Source: Asterionellopsis glacialis (Eukaryota; Bacillariophyta; Plagiogrammaphyceae; Rhaphoneidales; Asterionellopsidaceae). Taken from it: a stretch of DNA of 53,145 bases. Location: positions 34,846-87,990 of the forward strand of contig WKLE02001684.1 of NCBI GenBank assembly GCA_014885115.2. The letters run 5' to 3'. A model generated the notes under the pieces. That model was not told where the DNA came from and searched no databases. It saw only the letters and a list, made by a program, of their open reading frames with translations. A program made the translations under genes and the position numbers. How positions within the stretch are numbered: position 1 is the first letter of the stretch; each line of letters opens with the position of its first letter. Of this stretch, positions 29,031 through 37,946 are shown piece after piece.

Positions 29031-30824
29031 TTAGGATTTTTGTTTTCTCGCCCATTTATGTTCAGGTCTTCCTGTCGATTGTCGAAGCACGTTGTCATTA
29101 TTGTTTTTTGGGTTCCTCCATTGATCGTTAATATCATCTAACTGTTTAAAGACTCGTTGCCATGCTTGGTCAATCGGTAAACCAACATAATTACGCGACG
29201 ACCCTGTCAAATTTCTCATTGTCTCTCTTGTCGAATACTCCCTCCTTGCCATAATCATACGCTGTTGTGGACTTAGTATCTCAAACACCTTTTCTGATTC
29301 ACCACGATTGAAGAAACGATTAGCACGTGCTGCCTGCAATTCTGTTAATGGTACACGTGCCAAAACACTATCTCTTAATGGCATTTTATACTGTGCTTCA
29401 GATACTTCAAATATCATTGTAGAAGGATCAAATTGCATCAAGGTTTCAGATATATCTCTTTCCTTACTACTTGTTGTCAAAGAGGAGATTGAGCTGGCAA
29501 CTTTAGTAGTAGGAGAAGCTTCAAATTTACCACTTCCTTCAGATGCTGTAGATGACGATGATGACACTTCACCACTCGCACTAATACTACGATTTTGATT
29601 TCGAAATGAATGTATTTCTACATGTGCTGCATTAAATTCTTCTTGATTTCTATAAAAACATATATCAGCCACATTTCGTTTTAATGCACTTTTCACCAAT
29701 TTGTTATACGCTAATCTTGATGAATCAAAGGTCACTCGTACAGCTTCAACACAACCACTACGACCAAAAGCTCCTTTGTTCGGATTCTGTTTAACGTATC
29801 CTGCCTTGGTAGATATAACACCATCTATTGCAGCAAATTCAGCTTCGCCACTGGTGAAAACGAATTTGGTTGAAAATAAGGCTTGCTTTTCAACACGATA
29901 AAATGTCCCACCACGACCAACACGGTATCTTCCAGCTTCTTCTTCTTGAACGATAGACAAGTACTTTGGTACACCACTCGGTGCTTTACAATACTCCAAG
30001 GCACGGATCAGTAATGTTGCCACACCTGACTTGGTCCATTGTGGGCCCATCTTTTCATTATCTACAAGTATATCACGTCCTTGTAAATCCAAAATTTGTA
30101 CTGTTTGATGATGTTGTTCTTTTTGCTGGTTTCGTTGATTATGTTGTTTTCTAGTAGCAGCTTGATTCCGCTGTGGTTGTTGTTTGTTGCTAGCAGCAGC
30201 AGCAGCAGGAGTAGACGTAAGTTCTCGTTTTTGTTCTTCTTCACTGGATGGCATGGGTGATGCTGTCTTCACAAGAAGAAATTCAGGTATCGTTTCAGCT
30301 GCTTCAGCTAATAACGGATGTGTAAATGCTGCTGTTTGATGATCCTCTAACGGTATTTCACCTTGAATCCATAAAATTAGTTGATGCTGCCGTGATTTAT
30401 TCTCCATTGCTTCTTCTATCGATTCATATTGACATTTGATATTGGAATAATCTGGTAATTGTGGTTCTCCATTAGTATTATAATTGGAGGATGCAGACGA
30501 ATCTATAGAAGATGAATCATCGTGAACTTCATGATTATGAATATCCGCATCACTCTTTGTTCTTTTCTTCTTATCATAGTCTTTGTTGTCATGATTATGT
30601 TCTCCACCACCAATGTTACCGTTATTGTCAGTCGTATCATTCTTGTCAAAATTTATTGTTTGTGACGCCATGAGAGACTCAGATGGATCCATTTCTTCTT
30701 CTTGAAGATTTTTCAACAGACTTGAAAATAATTCTGTGAAGCTTGTAGCGACTGTTTTCTCCTTATGGGCATTACCTTTTGAGTTACTGTTATTACCAGT
30801 GGACCTACTTCCTGAATGCAACAT
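29031..30824 (-). CDS. Thioredoxin-like/MsrA-like protein lacking the catalytic cysteine (597 aa)
   Basis: Single exon from ATG 30824. The N-terminal 130 residues are disordered and Asn/His/Asp-rich. A thioredoxin-like segment follows (QLILWIQGEIPLED with no CxxC, split by a Gln-rich insert, then VQILDLQGRDILVDNEKMG). The next part resembles peptide methionine sulfoxide reductase A: GEAEFAAIDGVISTKAGYV and GCVEAVRVTFDSSRLAYNKL correspond to MsrA's E-xx-F-x-x-xx-GV-x-x-x-x-x-GY and the EVV-x-V-x-(F/Y)-DP block. MsrA's active-site GCFW is here FVFT, so the nucleophilic Cys is Val. The rest is Ser-rich and then helical and basic. Bacterial proteins with a thioredoxin-like plus MsrA-like layout exist. 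This one is probably non-catalytic, perhaps a methionine-sulfoxide or redox sensor (inference). Confidence 0.7.
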   Translation of the reverse strand: MLHSGSRSTGNNSNSKGNAHKEKTVATSFTELFSSLLKNLQEEEMDPSESLMASQTINFDKNDTTDNNGNIGGGEHNHDNKDYDKKKRTKSDADIHNHEVHDDSSSIDSSASSNYNTNGEPQLPDYSNIKCQYESIEEAMENKSRQHQLILWIQGEIPLEDHQTAAFTHPLLAEAAETIPEFLLVKTASPMPSSEEEQKRELTSTPAAAAASNKQQPQRNQAATRKQHNQRNQQKEQHHQTVQILDLQGRDILVDNEKMGPQWTKSGVATLLIRALEYCKAPSGVPKYLSIVQEEEAGRYRVGRGGTFYRVEKQALFSTKFVFTSGEAEFAAIDGVISTKAGYVKQNPNKGAFGRSGCVEAVRVTFDSSRLAYNKLVKSALKRNVADICFYRNQEEFNAAHVEIHSFRNQNRSISASGEVSSSSSTASEGSGKFEASPTTKVASSISSLTTSSKERDISETLMQFDPSTMIFEVSEAQYKMPLRDSVLARVPLTELQAARANRFFNRGESEKVFEILSPQQRMIMARREYSTRETMRNLTGSSRNYVGLPIDQAWQRVFKQLDDINDQWRNPKNNNDNVLRQSTGRPEHKWARKQKS

Positions 30825-31928
30825 GTTTCATAAAAATACTGTACTGAATATAATTTGACTGTGCCTTTCCTCTCTCGAAGGTAAGACCTAAAATGCTCGC
30901 GTTTTCAATCTCGTTTCGCACTTTCACTCTGGAGTCATTAATGAACACTTATCACCACAGCCCGAGAATTCTTGTCTAGGTCAGAACTCACAGCAAACTC
31001 TCTCTGAATCCATACACAGTTTCTCTCTCGCGGTGTGTGTGTTTCTTACGTTCAATTGTTTATTCTACTGTACCGTCAAGCTCTCTCTTTACTATGCAAG
31101 TACAAACTGGTCTCCCAAGATCCAAGATTTGATGAGAGGTTCGTAGGCTGACCCAGTCTAACTTTTCTTGTGTGCTTTTGTGTACCTTTCTCTGGTGAGA
31201 AAAGACGATGTAATACACTATGAAAAAGGTACAGGTACGGACACCTTCCTACAAGAAACATCGTGATTCCGGGATACCTGCTAGAAGTTGTTTTACGCTT
31301 AGCTGTAGCTAGGTAAGAGACCCTCTGTTTTTACATCGAGGAGACCCTCATCTGGTACGTAGAGAGTCTATAGAAGTACCAGTTGTTAATAAGTGATAAA
31401 ATTTGGTTCAGACAAATGTTCGCTTCAAACGTTGGTCTGTCTTACTAGTACAGTATCTGCTTGGAACCTACATCATATTGGTGACATATTTATTATCGCA
31501 CCTGAATATTAAACAGTACAGTATCAGTTGGGCCGCCTGAGAATCGAAATGAAAAGAACTGCCATGTGTGCGTTAGATAATACGTAGAAAATTATTGAAC
31601 TTTATGCTGAAGCGAATTCGAAATGGACTCTATGTAAACAAGAATTCATAGTCTTGAGGAGAGATCTGTCATATGTACCTGGTATTACCACATTTTTAAG
31701 CCTGCTACATAAGATACATGTAGTACTGTATCTGTATGTAGCAAATTTGTTCTATGAATAATTATATGACATACTCTATTATTTCTTTACTCCAACATAG
31801 TGACACAAGGAGAAATAAAGTGAATGATTCCAACATAATAAATTTCATAGTCTCCGTACAAGGCGATACTGGAGCACGAATAGAGAAAAAATATCTTTAC
31901 CGTTTATAACCGTGTGGTACTGTGCCTG

Positions 31929-31974
31929 TATATGACTACAACTGAGTTTTCTCCTTACACATCGTAGTCATATA
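31929..31974. repeat. 11-bp perfect inverted repeat
   Basis: TATATGACTAC at 31929-31939 is the exact reverse complement of GTAGTCATATA at 31964-31974, with a 24-base loop. It lies just upstream of the 133-bp duplication. Confidence 0.6.
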
Positions 31975-31988
31975 ATAATTTTTTCGTA

Positions 31989-32264
31989 TACTTTATCTAG
32001 TATCATCTTTGTCATGAAAATACAATTTTCATGTAGAATTATTCTTCGATAATGTATGATACTCAATTTTATTTATTGCTTTTCTCGAGATATTCCTATG
32101 TAATTCAACGAACAACCACAAAAATTTTATATACTTGATGTAGTATCATCTTTGTTATGAAAAAACAATTTTCATGTAGAATTATTCTTCTATAATGTAT
32201 GATACTTAATTTTATTTATTGCTTTTCTCGAGATATTCCTATGTAATACAACGAACAACCACGA
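31989..32264. repeat. Direct duplication of a 133-bp unit
   Basis: Unit 1 (31989-32121) and unit 2 (32132-32264) lie 143 bases apart and differ at 7 of 133 positions by my count, without indels. Each unit contains a small palindrome (ATGAAAA...TTTTCAT) nested in AGTATCAT...ATGATACT, followed by a conserved tail with TTGCTTTTCTCGAGATATTC and ACGAACAACCAC. No coding frame is shared. The units could be a MITE pair, duplicated regulatory DNA or paired non-coding RNA genes. Confidence 0.85.
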
Positions 32265-32294
32265 TTCCAATCACGTCTATTGATACGTATTCTT

Positions 32295-32430
32295 ATTATT
32301 TGTCATGGGGTTTGACGTCATCGATGACGTAAACCTACCCTATTTTTTGTGTGTACTGGTTGACCCTAATTCGAATTTCGAAACTCGTTTGAGTTCGGAA
32401 GTGATACGTCAGAATACCATGACAAATAAT
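32295..32430. repeat. 14-bp inverted repeat enclosing a 27-bp palindrome with a CRE (TGACGTCA)
   Basis: ATTATTTGTCATGG (32295-32308) and CCATGACAAATAAT (32417-32430) are exact reverse complements. Directly inside the left arm, 32309-32335 is a palindrome with a single unpaired G. Its perfect 16-bp core ACGTCATCGATGACGT is at 32315-32330. TGACGTCA (32313-32320) is the canonical bZIP cAMP-response element. The 136-bp unit could be a foldback element or a strong bZIP target. Confidence 0.75.
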
Positions 32431-33472
32431 CAGTCCTTGTAATATTATGTATAATGTCCTTTTTGTCACGAAGACAAAGAACATTTTTTTTTAAACGGAA
32501 CACATCAGAAGATTTGATAATTTTTAATTTCTACTTCAACTTGAAGTAAACTTTATACATACAAGGAAAAATTTAGCTCCAGTACCAGGTATGTATGTAT
32601 CATACTTGCATACCCTACCAGGTAATCTTTTTGAGTTGTTATTTTCATTTCAATACAATACCCTCCTTTACGAGTCAATAGAATATACATTATATTGAAC
32701 GTTCGAGATGGCCTGCCTGATCTTCTGAAAATATTATAATGCCGCTCGAAATATAGTTTTCTCTACACCCCTAATAGACAGACAGCCCCCCTCTCTTGTT
32801 TTGCAGATCACCCAAATTTTTACAGTGGGTTCGTTCTACCACCAAGCAGTGGATCAATTTCGTAGGTAGTTTCCTCGTACAAATTGCAACAGTTTTGCAA
32901 CAAACAATGCAACTCGAGGACTTGTCGCGTTGAAAAATCTACTTGATGTGTACCATGTCAACTCTAGAGGCCTACAAAAAGTGCGGACACAAAATATTTC
33001 TGCAAGGAAAGACAAGCACGGTAAAATTACAAGTGTAAACACAAGAAATATTGAAGGGGTACTCGCCATGACAATCACAACAATCAACAAAACACTCGCA
33101 AGTCACTTGTCTTCAGTAGCGACGTTAGTGTAGAGTCTGTACCAGGTATTAATACATTAAACAGGACAACTCTAGTCTATGTTTTTGCAGCATGACAGCA
33201 CGTCAAAAATAAAGCACAATAGCAATAAATAAATAAAAGGTTAGAAATTACGGAGTACTACTAGTTAACTGCTATCTTATAAATTATTAAGGCTAAGGAT
33301 ATAGGAAATCTAAAAGCAATAAAGAAATAAAAATCTATAATGTGTATTCAATATGGCGTTCTACCTTACTCTATTTCGATATTGTCTGATCCTAAGAGTA
33401 GAGGTCCCACCAATTCCATTGATGTTGGAGACCGTCAGGTGATACCTGGTAGGACTACACTTGTTGCTGTTA

Positions 33473-34606
33473 ATGATGATTCTGTCAAAAGATTCTTTAG
33501 TCTCGATAAGTGTAGGCATTCTGTTGGCGATTCTTTTGAGACATGCACCTGGCCGAGCAGCGTGGGAGTTCAATAGGTCTGTTGACGATGATACTTTGAT
33601 ACATGGTAGCAGTGGTGATGACCATACTATCATTCGTTTTTTGGGTGGCGATGACGTAACGTTGTTAAGTGGAAGGTTGTATCGTCCTCTTCAGAAAAAC
33701 GACAATAATACCACCTCAGGTGATGATGATAATAAAAAGGTACCGATCATTGTACTTGCACATGGACTTGGACTTAGTCAAGATTGCCACCTTCATCCCT
33801 TTGTGAATGCATTCACCAGAGCAGGATTTGCTGCCTTTACATTTGATTATGCTTCATTTGGTGCAAGTGACGGGTATCCGCGCCACGTAGTTCATCAAAA
33901 AATGCATGTAGCTGACGTTCACGCTGCCATTACTATGATTCAAAAAGACGAAAAAATTAGGAAGTTCGTAGATGTTACCAAAATTGGGCTATGGGGAACT
34001 TCGTTGGGAGGGGGTCACGTGCTTGAAGTTGCTGCCAGTAGTGATATTGGTGATTCGCCAAAAATTACTGCAGTTGTTGCTCAGGTACCTGCTCTTATTA
34101 GTGGTATTGAATCAGTTCTAGGGACCATTCAAAAGTCACCATTCGTAGCTGTCACGGGAATGGCGAATCTCATACATGGATTACTGAAGGGGGCATCCAA
34201 GGGTATTCTTGGACAGACGTGGTACATTCCTTTGCATGGAGTACCAGGATCAGCTGCTATAATGCAAAATCCAGGCGATAATGAAGGATATTCATCATTG
34301 ATTCCACAGAACGGTGGTCAATACGATTGGAAAAATGCAGCATCGTCTGGTTCTGTTGTACGCTTATTGACACACCGCCCAATGAATCAAGTGTCTCAGA
34401 TTCAAACGACACCCACATTACTTGTAGCAGCGGAAAACGATACATTGTGTCCAGCAAAAGCAGTAGAAAATGCGGCCAAGCTGATCGGAAATTCAGAACT
34501 CCTTCTATTACCGGGGGTCGGTCATTTTGACGTATACCACAAAGAAGAAGTTCTACAAACAATACTCTCAACCACCGTTGGCTTCTTCAAAGCAAATTTA
34601 AAGTAA
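33473..34606 (+). CDS. Secreted or membrane-anchored alpha/beta hydrolase (377 aa)
   Basis: ATG 33473 is chosen because the longer frame upstream starts only with TTG. The leader (MMILSKDSLVSISVGILLAILL) is a signal peptide or anchor. The core is an alpha/beta hydrolase of the X-Pro-dipeptidyl-peptidase/acyl-hydrolase type. The strand VPIIVLAHGLG carries the oxyanion HG, FDYASFGASDG follows, and the nucleophile elbow is G-T-S-L-G-G with Ser 177. The acid is Asp 323 in AAENDTLCP and the His is 351 in GVGHFDVY. All three catalytic residues are present, so it should be an active serine hydrolase. Substrate is not predictable. It converges with the frameshifted EEP gene 340 bases downstream. A GTCCTACCAGGTA motif (minus strand) lies within 30 bases upstream of the ATG. 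Confidence 0.85.
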   Translation: MMILSKDSLVSISVGILLAILLRHAPGRAAWEFNRSVDDDTLIHGSSGDDHTIIRFLGGDDVTLLSGRLYRPLQKNDNNTTSGDDDNKKVPIIVLAHGLGLSQDCHLHPFVNAFTRAGFAAFTFDYASFGASDGYPRHVVHQKMHVADVHAAITMIQKDEKIRKFVDVTKIGLWGTSLGGGHVLEVAASSDIGDSPKITAVVAQVPALISGIESVLGTIQKSPFVAVTGMANLIHGLLKGASKGILGQTWYIPLHGVPGSAAIMQNPGDNEGYSSLIPQNGGQYDWKNAASSGSVVRLLTHRPMNQVSQIQTTPTLLVAAENDTLCPAKAVENAAKLIGNSELLLLPGVGHFDVYHKEEVLQTILSTTVGFFKANLK

Positions 34607-34948
34607 TAAAAAAGAGCATTTAATATTTTAAGAAAGTTGTTGTCAACTATCTCAAAAATTTTTTTTTTAGTGTTTACACACACAGTAGTTCCTGATCAAC
34701 TAACAGTCCCAATGTATCCTTTGCTTGTACAACGTCAGGATGGGACCTCCAACAGAACCGAAACTGCGCCCATGAATGCAACATGCACAATTTCTTCTTC
34801 CAATATTGAACCTGTTCTTCTGAATGCAGTTATAAGCTCAACAAATGCCTTTGGGGAATTTTTTAAAAATTTGGTAGTCTCACTCTACGGTACGTTCCAT
34901 TCTCAGAAAGCACAGAACAAAACTTTCACCTTACACACATTGCTATGC
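34607..34948. other. Convergent intergenic region
   Basis: A plus-strand open frame runs across this stretch into the EEP gene, but it has no recognisable domain and its second half is antisense to a better-supported frame. A T9 run lies near 34660. Nothing else seen. Confidence 0.4.
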
Positions 34949-35724
34949 CTAGATATCTTCCATGTAGACACAATGGTGATCACTACCAAACTTTCCGCCA
35001 ACATCACCACGGTCACCACTCTTGACACCTGAACCAGCTGCAAAGATGCGATCACTGGTGGTGCCATACAAGGTCTTCTTTTCGGTTGTGCTGTTGCGAC
35101 AAACATTGCCTTTCGTAAAGCCATATCCGATGGGCGAGTAATCCTTGGAACCACAGCAAAACTTGGAACCAAGCTTACCAATCTCGTTGAAATCGCCTCC
35201 GACGATAATCTTGAGATACTTCTTGTCTTCTAGGTTATCATATTGAATGCTCTTGAGTTGACCCAATGCCTTTACAATGGCTTCTTTGTCGATTCGATCC
35301 TCTCCTTTGAGGTTCGTGGGGTTTTTCTTGGCAGTTTGGGAGTTCCAGTAGTGACCTGCGTGTACACAAATCACAAAGACGTTTGCCGACGAGTCATTCT
35401 TCACAGAGAACAGTTGAGCAACAGCACGACCGCTGTAGTTCTTTGTGTAGAGATCCTTGCTGCCTCCATCAAGTTTCTTGTAGATCGCTGAGCCTACAGG
35501 CTTGAGTTTGTCTTTGGCATAGTAGATTCCAACACCATCTGCACATTTAGGTTCATATAACTGTTGACGGTTCCGATTGAGTCCGGTGGTTTCTTGATGG
35601 GATCCTCTGCGACTAAAAAGAGATCATAATCCTTGAACTCTTTGAAGAAGTCGTCCGGGAGGCCCTGATGGTTCTTATCAAACTCGGCGCCATTCCAAGT
35701 GACCACATTCAATCCGGTCGTCAT
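34949..35724 (-). pseudogene. Endonuclease/exonuclease/phosphatase (DNase I-like) family gene with an apparent frameshift
   Basis: Frame one from ATG 35724 gives NVVTWNGAEF (first strand of the EEP fold), YDLFLVAEDP and PDSIGTVNS. The domain continues in another frame: LYEPKCADGVGIYYAK, then VFVICVHAGHYWNS, IIVGGDFNEIG (metal-binding D/N/E), SDRIFAAGSG and the terminal GSDHHCVYMED (catalytic Asp-His). The switch lies between about 35565 and 35640 and equals loss of one base. GT...AG pairs of 8 or 53 nt would restore frame but would be very short introns. The metal and catalytic motifs survive, so this could be a live gene with a sequencing error or a recent pseudogene. EEP members cut DNA, RNA, phosphoinositides or sphingomyelin; the substrate here is unknown. 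No clear signal peptide. Confidence 0.65.
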
Positions 35725-36515
35725 ATTATTATTGATAAGTCTGAAAGGGATTTTTAGATAAATGAGTATTTATAAGGATTCGTAGAGAAAGGAGAACACA
35801 AAAACAATGTATTCCTGTGGATTGATAACGTGTACCAATTGTTGAATCGATTTAGTCAGGTCCGCTAGATAGCACTTATTTTGGTTCAGTTCAATTTTTT
35901 AGTTGCCAGCCGCCCATCGAAGGCCCGGGTACAGTACATCCCTACCTATCTTTAACTGTTCATAACAACAATAGTGTTACCTGTATGTATCTGTATGGAG
36001 AACTGTACTCCAGAGGGTCCTACCAGGTAAATTTATTGAACTTACCAGGGTACCTGGTACCAGGTAAATAATGGTTGTAGATTCAGGTGGTATTTTAATA
36101 CTTGGTACCGGTAGATAAAAATCTGGCATTGATAGACATGAAGTCACAAACTATACCTGTACCTCGGGACAGTATAAAAGTTACCAGTCATCGGTCATCT
36201 GGGTTCGAAAGAAAACAACAAATAATGTAACACGCATCATCGCACCGCCCGAATATGCACCTCTTTTGTTTGAAGGAATAAGTATAGAGCAGTAGATCAA
36301 CTCCTCTCTAGATCTCAAGCCCCCTCAAGGCAGTTTCTACAGAAACACTTCTATCATTACCCGGCACTGTCAATTTTGGATTTGGACACGTAAAGAAAGA
36401 GAGCCCTGCAAGTCAGACGTCCAAATCATACTCAAGTCATTGACAGTCATCAAGGATTTCTTGCTGTCGACAGTGTTTGTAATCGTTGCCTCTACTAGAG
36501 GCGTCAACTAAAAAT
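35725..36515. other. Divergent intergenic region with a TACCAGGTA motif cluster
   Basis: No gene seen. TACCAGGTA-type words cluster at 36017-36066, including the 13-mer GTCCTACCAGGTA (36017-36029) and the perfect 16-bp palindrome TACCTGGTACCAGGTA (36051-36066). The region presumably holds promoters for the EEP gene and the M50B-like gene. Confidence 0.5.
36017..36066. repeat. Cluster of TACCAGGTA motifs including a 16-bp palindrome
   Basis: Within 50 bases there are TACCAGGTA (36021), TTACCAGGGTACC (36042) and TACCTGGTACCAGGTA (36051-36066, identical to its reverse complement). The 13-mer at 36017-36029 recurs exactly at 25734-25746 and, on the minus strand, at 33443-33455. Confidence 0.8.
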
Positions 36516-37571
36516 ATGAATAGCACTAAAGTCACAACAATCGAAGAATATGGTGTTGCTGGTAGTGCTGAAGATCTATCAGAATCACCCTTATCCTCGC
36601 ATCAGCGGCTTGTAACAACATCAACCACTACAGCAGGAGTGAGGAATCCAAACGACGACAATAAAGAGCAATATGGTTATTGTTGTTGTTCTTGTCGTCG
36701 TCGTTGTCATAATACTTTACAAGATTTGTTAGAAAAAGATCAACGTCTGTTACGTGCAATAGGATTGATTGTATTATTCCTTAATGTTCCATTTGGACGC
36801 TATATATTATATCCATTTCTTATATTTTCAACGTGGATCCATGAAATGTGTCATGGAATAGCTGCATTAATCATGGGTGGAAAAGTTTCATGGTTAAACA
36901 TTTATGCCAATGGAAGTGGATTAGCGTATACATTACTGCCATCAACATCAGGAAGATTGTCATTAGCCTTTGTGGCAAGTGCTGGATATGTCGGGACAGC
37001 CATGCTGGGTGGTTTCCTCTTGATATTCCGTAGAACACACTGTGGACCAAAATTTGGATTATATGGAATAGGATTATCATTATTATTAAGTTGCCTTTGT
37101 TGGGTCCGTACAATGTTTGGTTTAGTAATACTCATCCCTATGGGACTCCTTTTGATACTATGTGGTGGTTGTCAACAAAAACATCGTCATCAGTAATCAT
37201 CATCATCATCATCTTGGGATTGGATAGTTGGAGATATGTATGCTCTTATTGCTGCTACATGTTGTTTAAATGCAGTCACGTCAATCCAAGTTTTATTTAC
37301 AACTGCATCACAAGAAATTGGTGGTACCGTACGCTCATCAGATGCTGTTGTCGTAGCAGAACAACTTATGCTACCATCATTCGTATGGGCCTTGATTTGG
37401 TTGCTATTGGCAGTTTTATCAACTCTTATTGGAATTGTATTTGTCATTGATACTGATGATGATTCTTCAATCTACAACCATCAAAGCATGACAAAATCAA
37501 CAAGGATAAACGAAGAAGACCGTGAGCGTCTACAACAAGAAGTAAATGCACCTTCTGTCGAGATGGTCTAG
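36516..37571 (+). CDS. M50B-like membrane metalloprotease, split by an in-frame TAA or a short unannotated intron
   Basis: ATG 36516 (the longer frame starts with TTG). A cytosolic Ser/Thr and Cys-rich N-terminus is followed by the M50B signature. YILYPFLIFSTWIHEMCHG carries the zinc motif HEMCH at residue 109, then ALIMGGKV, ANGSGLAYT, and GYVGTAMLGGFLL with further membrane helices. The reading frame meets TAA at 37194-37196 (codon 227). It continues in the same frame with WDWIVGDMYALIAATCCLNAVTS and FVWALIWLLLAVLSTLIG, which are the expected last helices. Removing a GT...AG segment of 60, 63 or 66 nt ending in GATAG at 37231 would delete the stop and keep frame. Otherwise it is a nonsense mutation beside the ATC repeat. 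Family members cleave membrane proteins or act in sporulation-like signalling in bacteria; algal substrates are unknown. Confidence 0.72.
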
Positions 37572-37946
37572 TAAATAGGAATGGAACCAAATATAACCGT
37601 TTCTCTCATATTTTCAGGGATCAAGTTGAGTGGGAATTCAAAAGAAAAGACTCTGTTTACGCTGACAGCAGAATGTCTCTTCTAATTTGACAACAGAGCA
37701 TTTTGCAATTATTTGATGATGAAGTTCCTATTGAGTGCTTGTTGATCAACGGATAACCTATGGTCGGAGAGTGCATTTGCGATATGATGTGTGCATGCAT
37801 GCTCTAGATTTCAGAAAGATGTTAACATTCAGGTTCTTCCTTTTTGAGATCTTCAACATTTTTGAATAACACGGGGTTAACGATAGGTAAAATAATAGAT
37901 GTCTGATTGCCTTTTTTATTAAAAATAATGCTAATCAAACTGCACT
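37572..37946. other. Convergent intergenic region, no gene seen
   Basis: 3' regions of the M50B-like gene and of the GC-rich SDR gene. Base composition changes sharply from AT-rich here to GC-rich at about 37950. A GTGTGCATGCATGC alternating purine-pyrimidine tract lies near 37788. Confidence 0.4.

Larger units (their letters stand above)
30825..33472. other. 2.6-kb gene-free spacer rich in repeats and palindromes
   Basis: No open frame here is convincing. TACTGTA lies at 30837-30843, 13 bases upstream of the MsrA-like start. The spacer also holds an 11-bp inverted repeat (31929-31939 with 31964-31974), the 133-bp duplication 31989-32264, the CRE-containing palindrome nested in a larger inverted repeat at 32295-32430, and several TACCAGGTA words (32582, 32616, 33139, 33443). 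AT content is high throughout. Given this density the spacer may contain decayed elements or non-coding RNA genes, but none can be proved by eye. Confidence 0.5.

Noticed and set aside
32854..33133. Overlapping frames on both strands in the spacer before the hydrolase
   Set aside because: Neither has a domain, and the hydrophobic look of the minus frame follows from T-rich sequence.
34637..35032. Plus-strand frame of 131 codons downstream of the hydrolase
   Set aside because: Its second half is antisense to the EEP-family frame, which has recognisable motifs; no domain is seen in this one.
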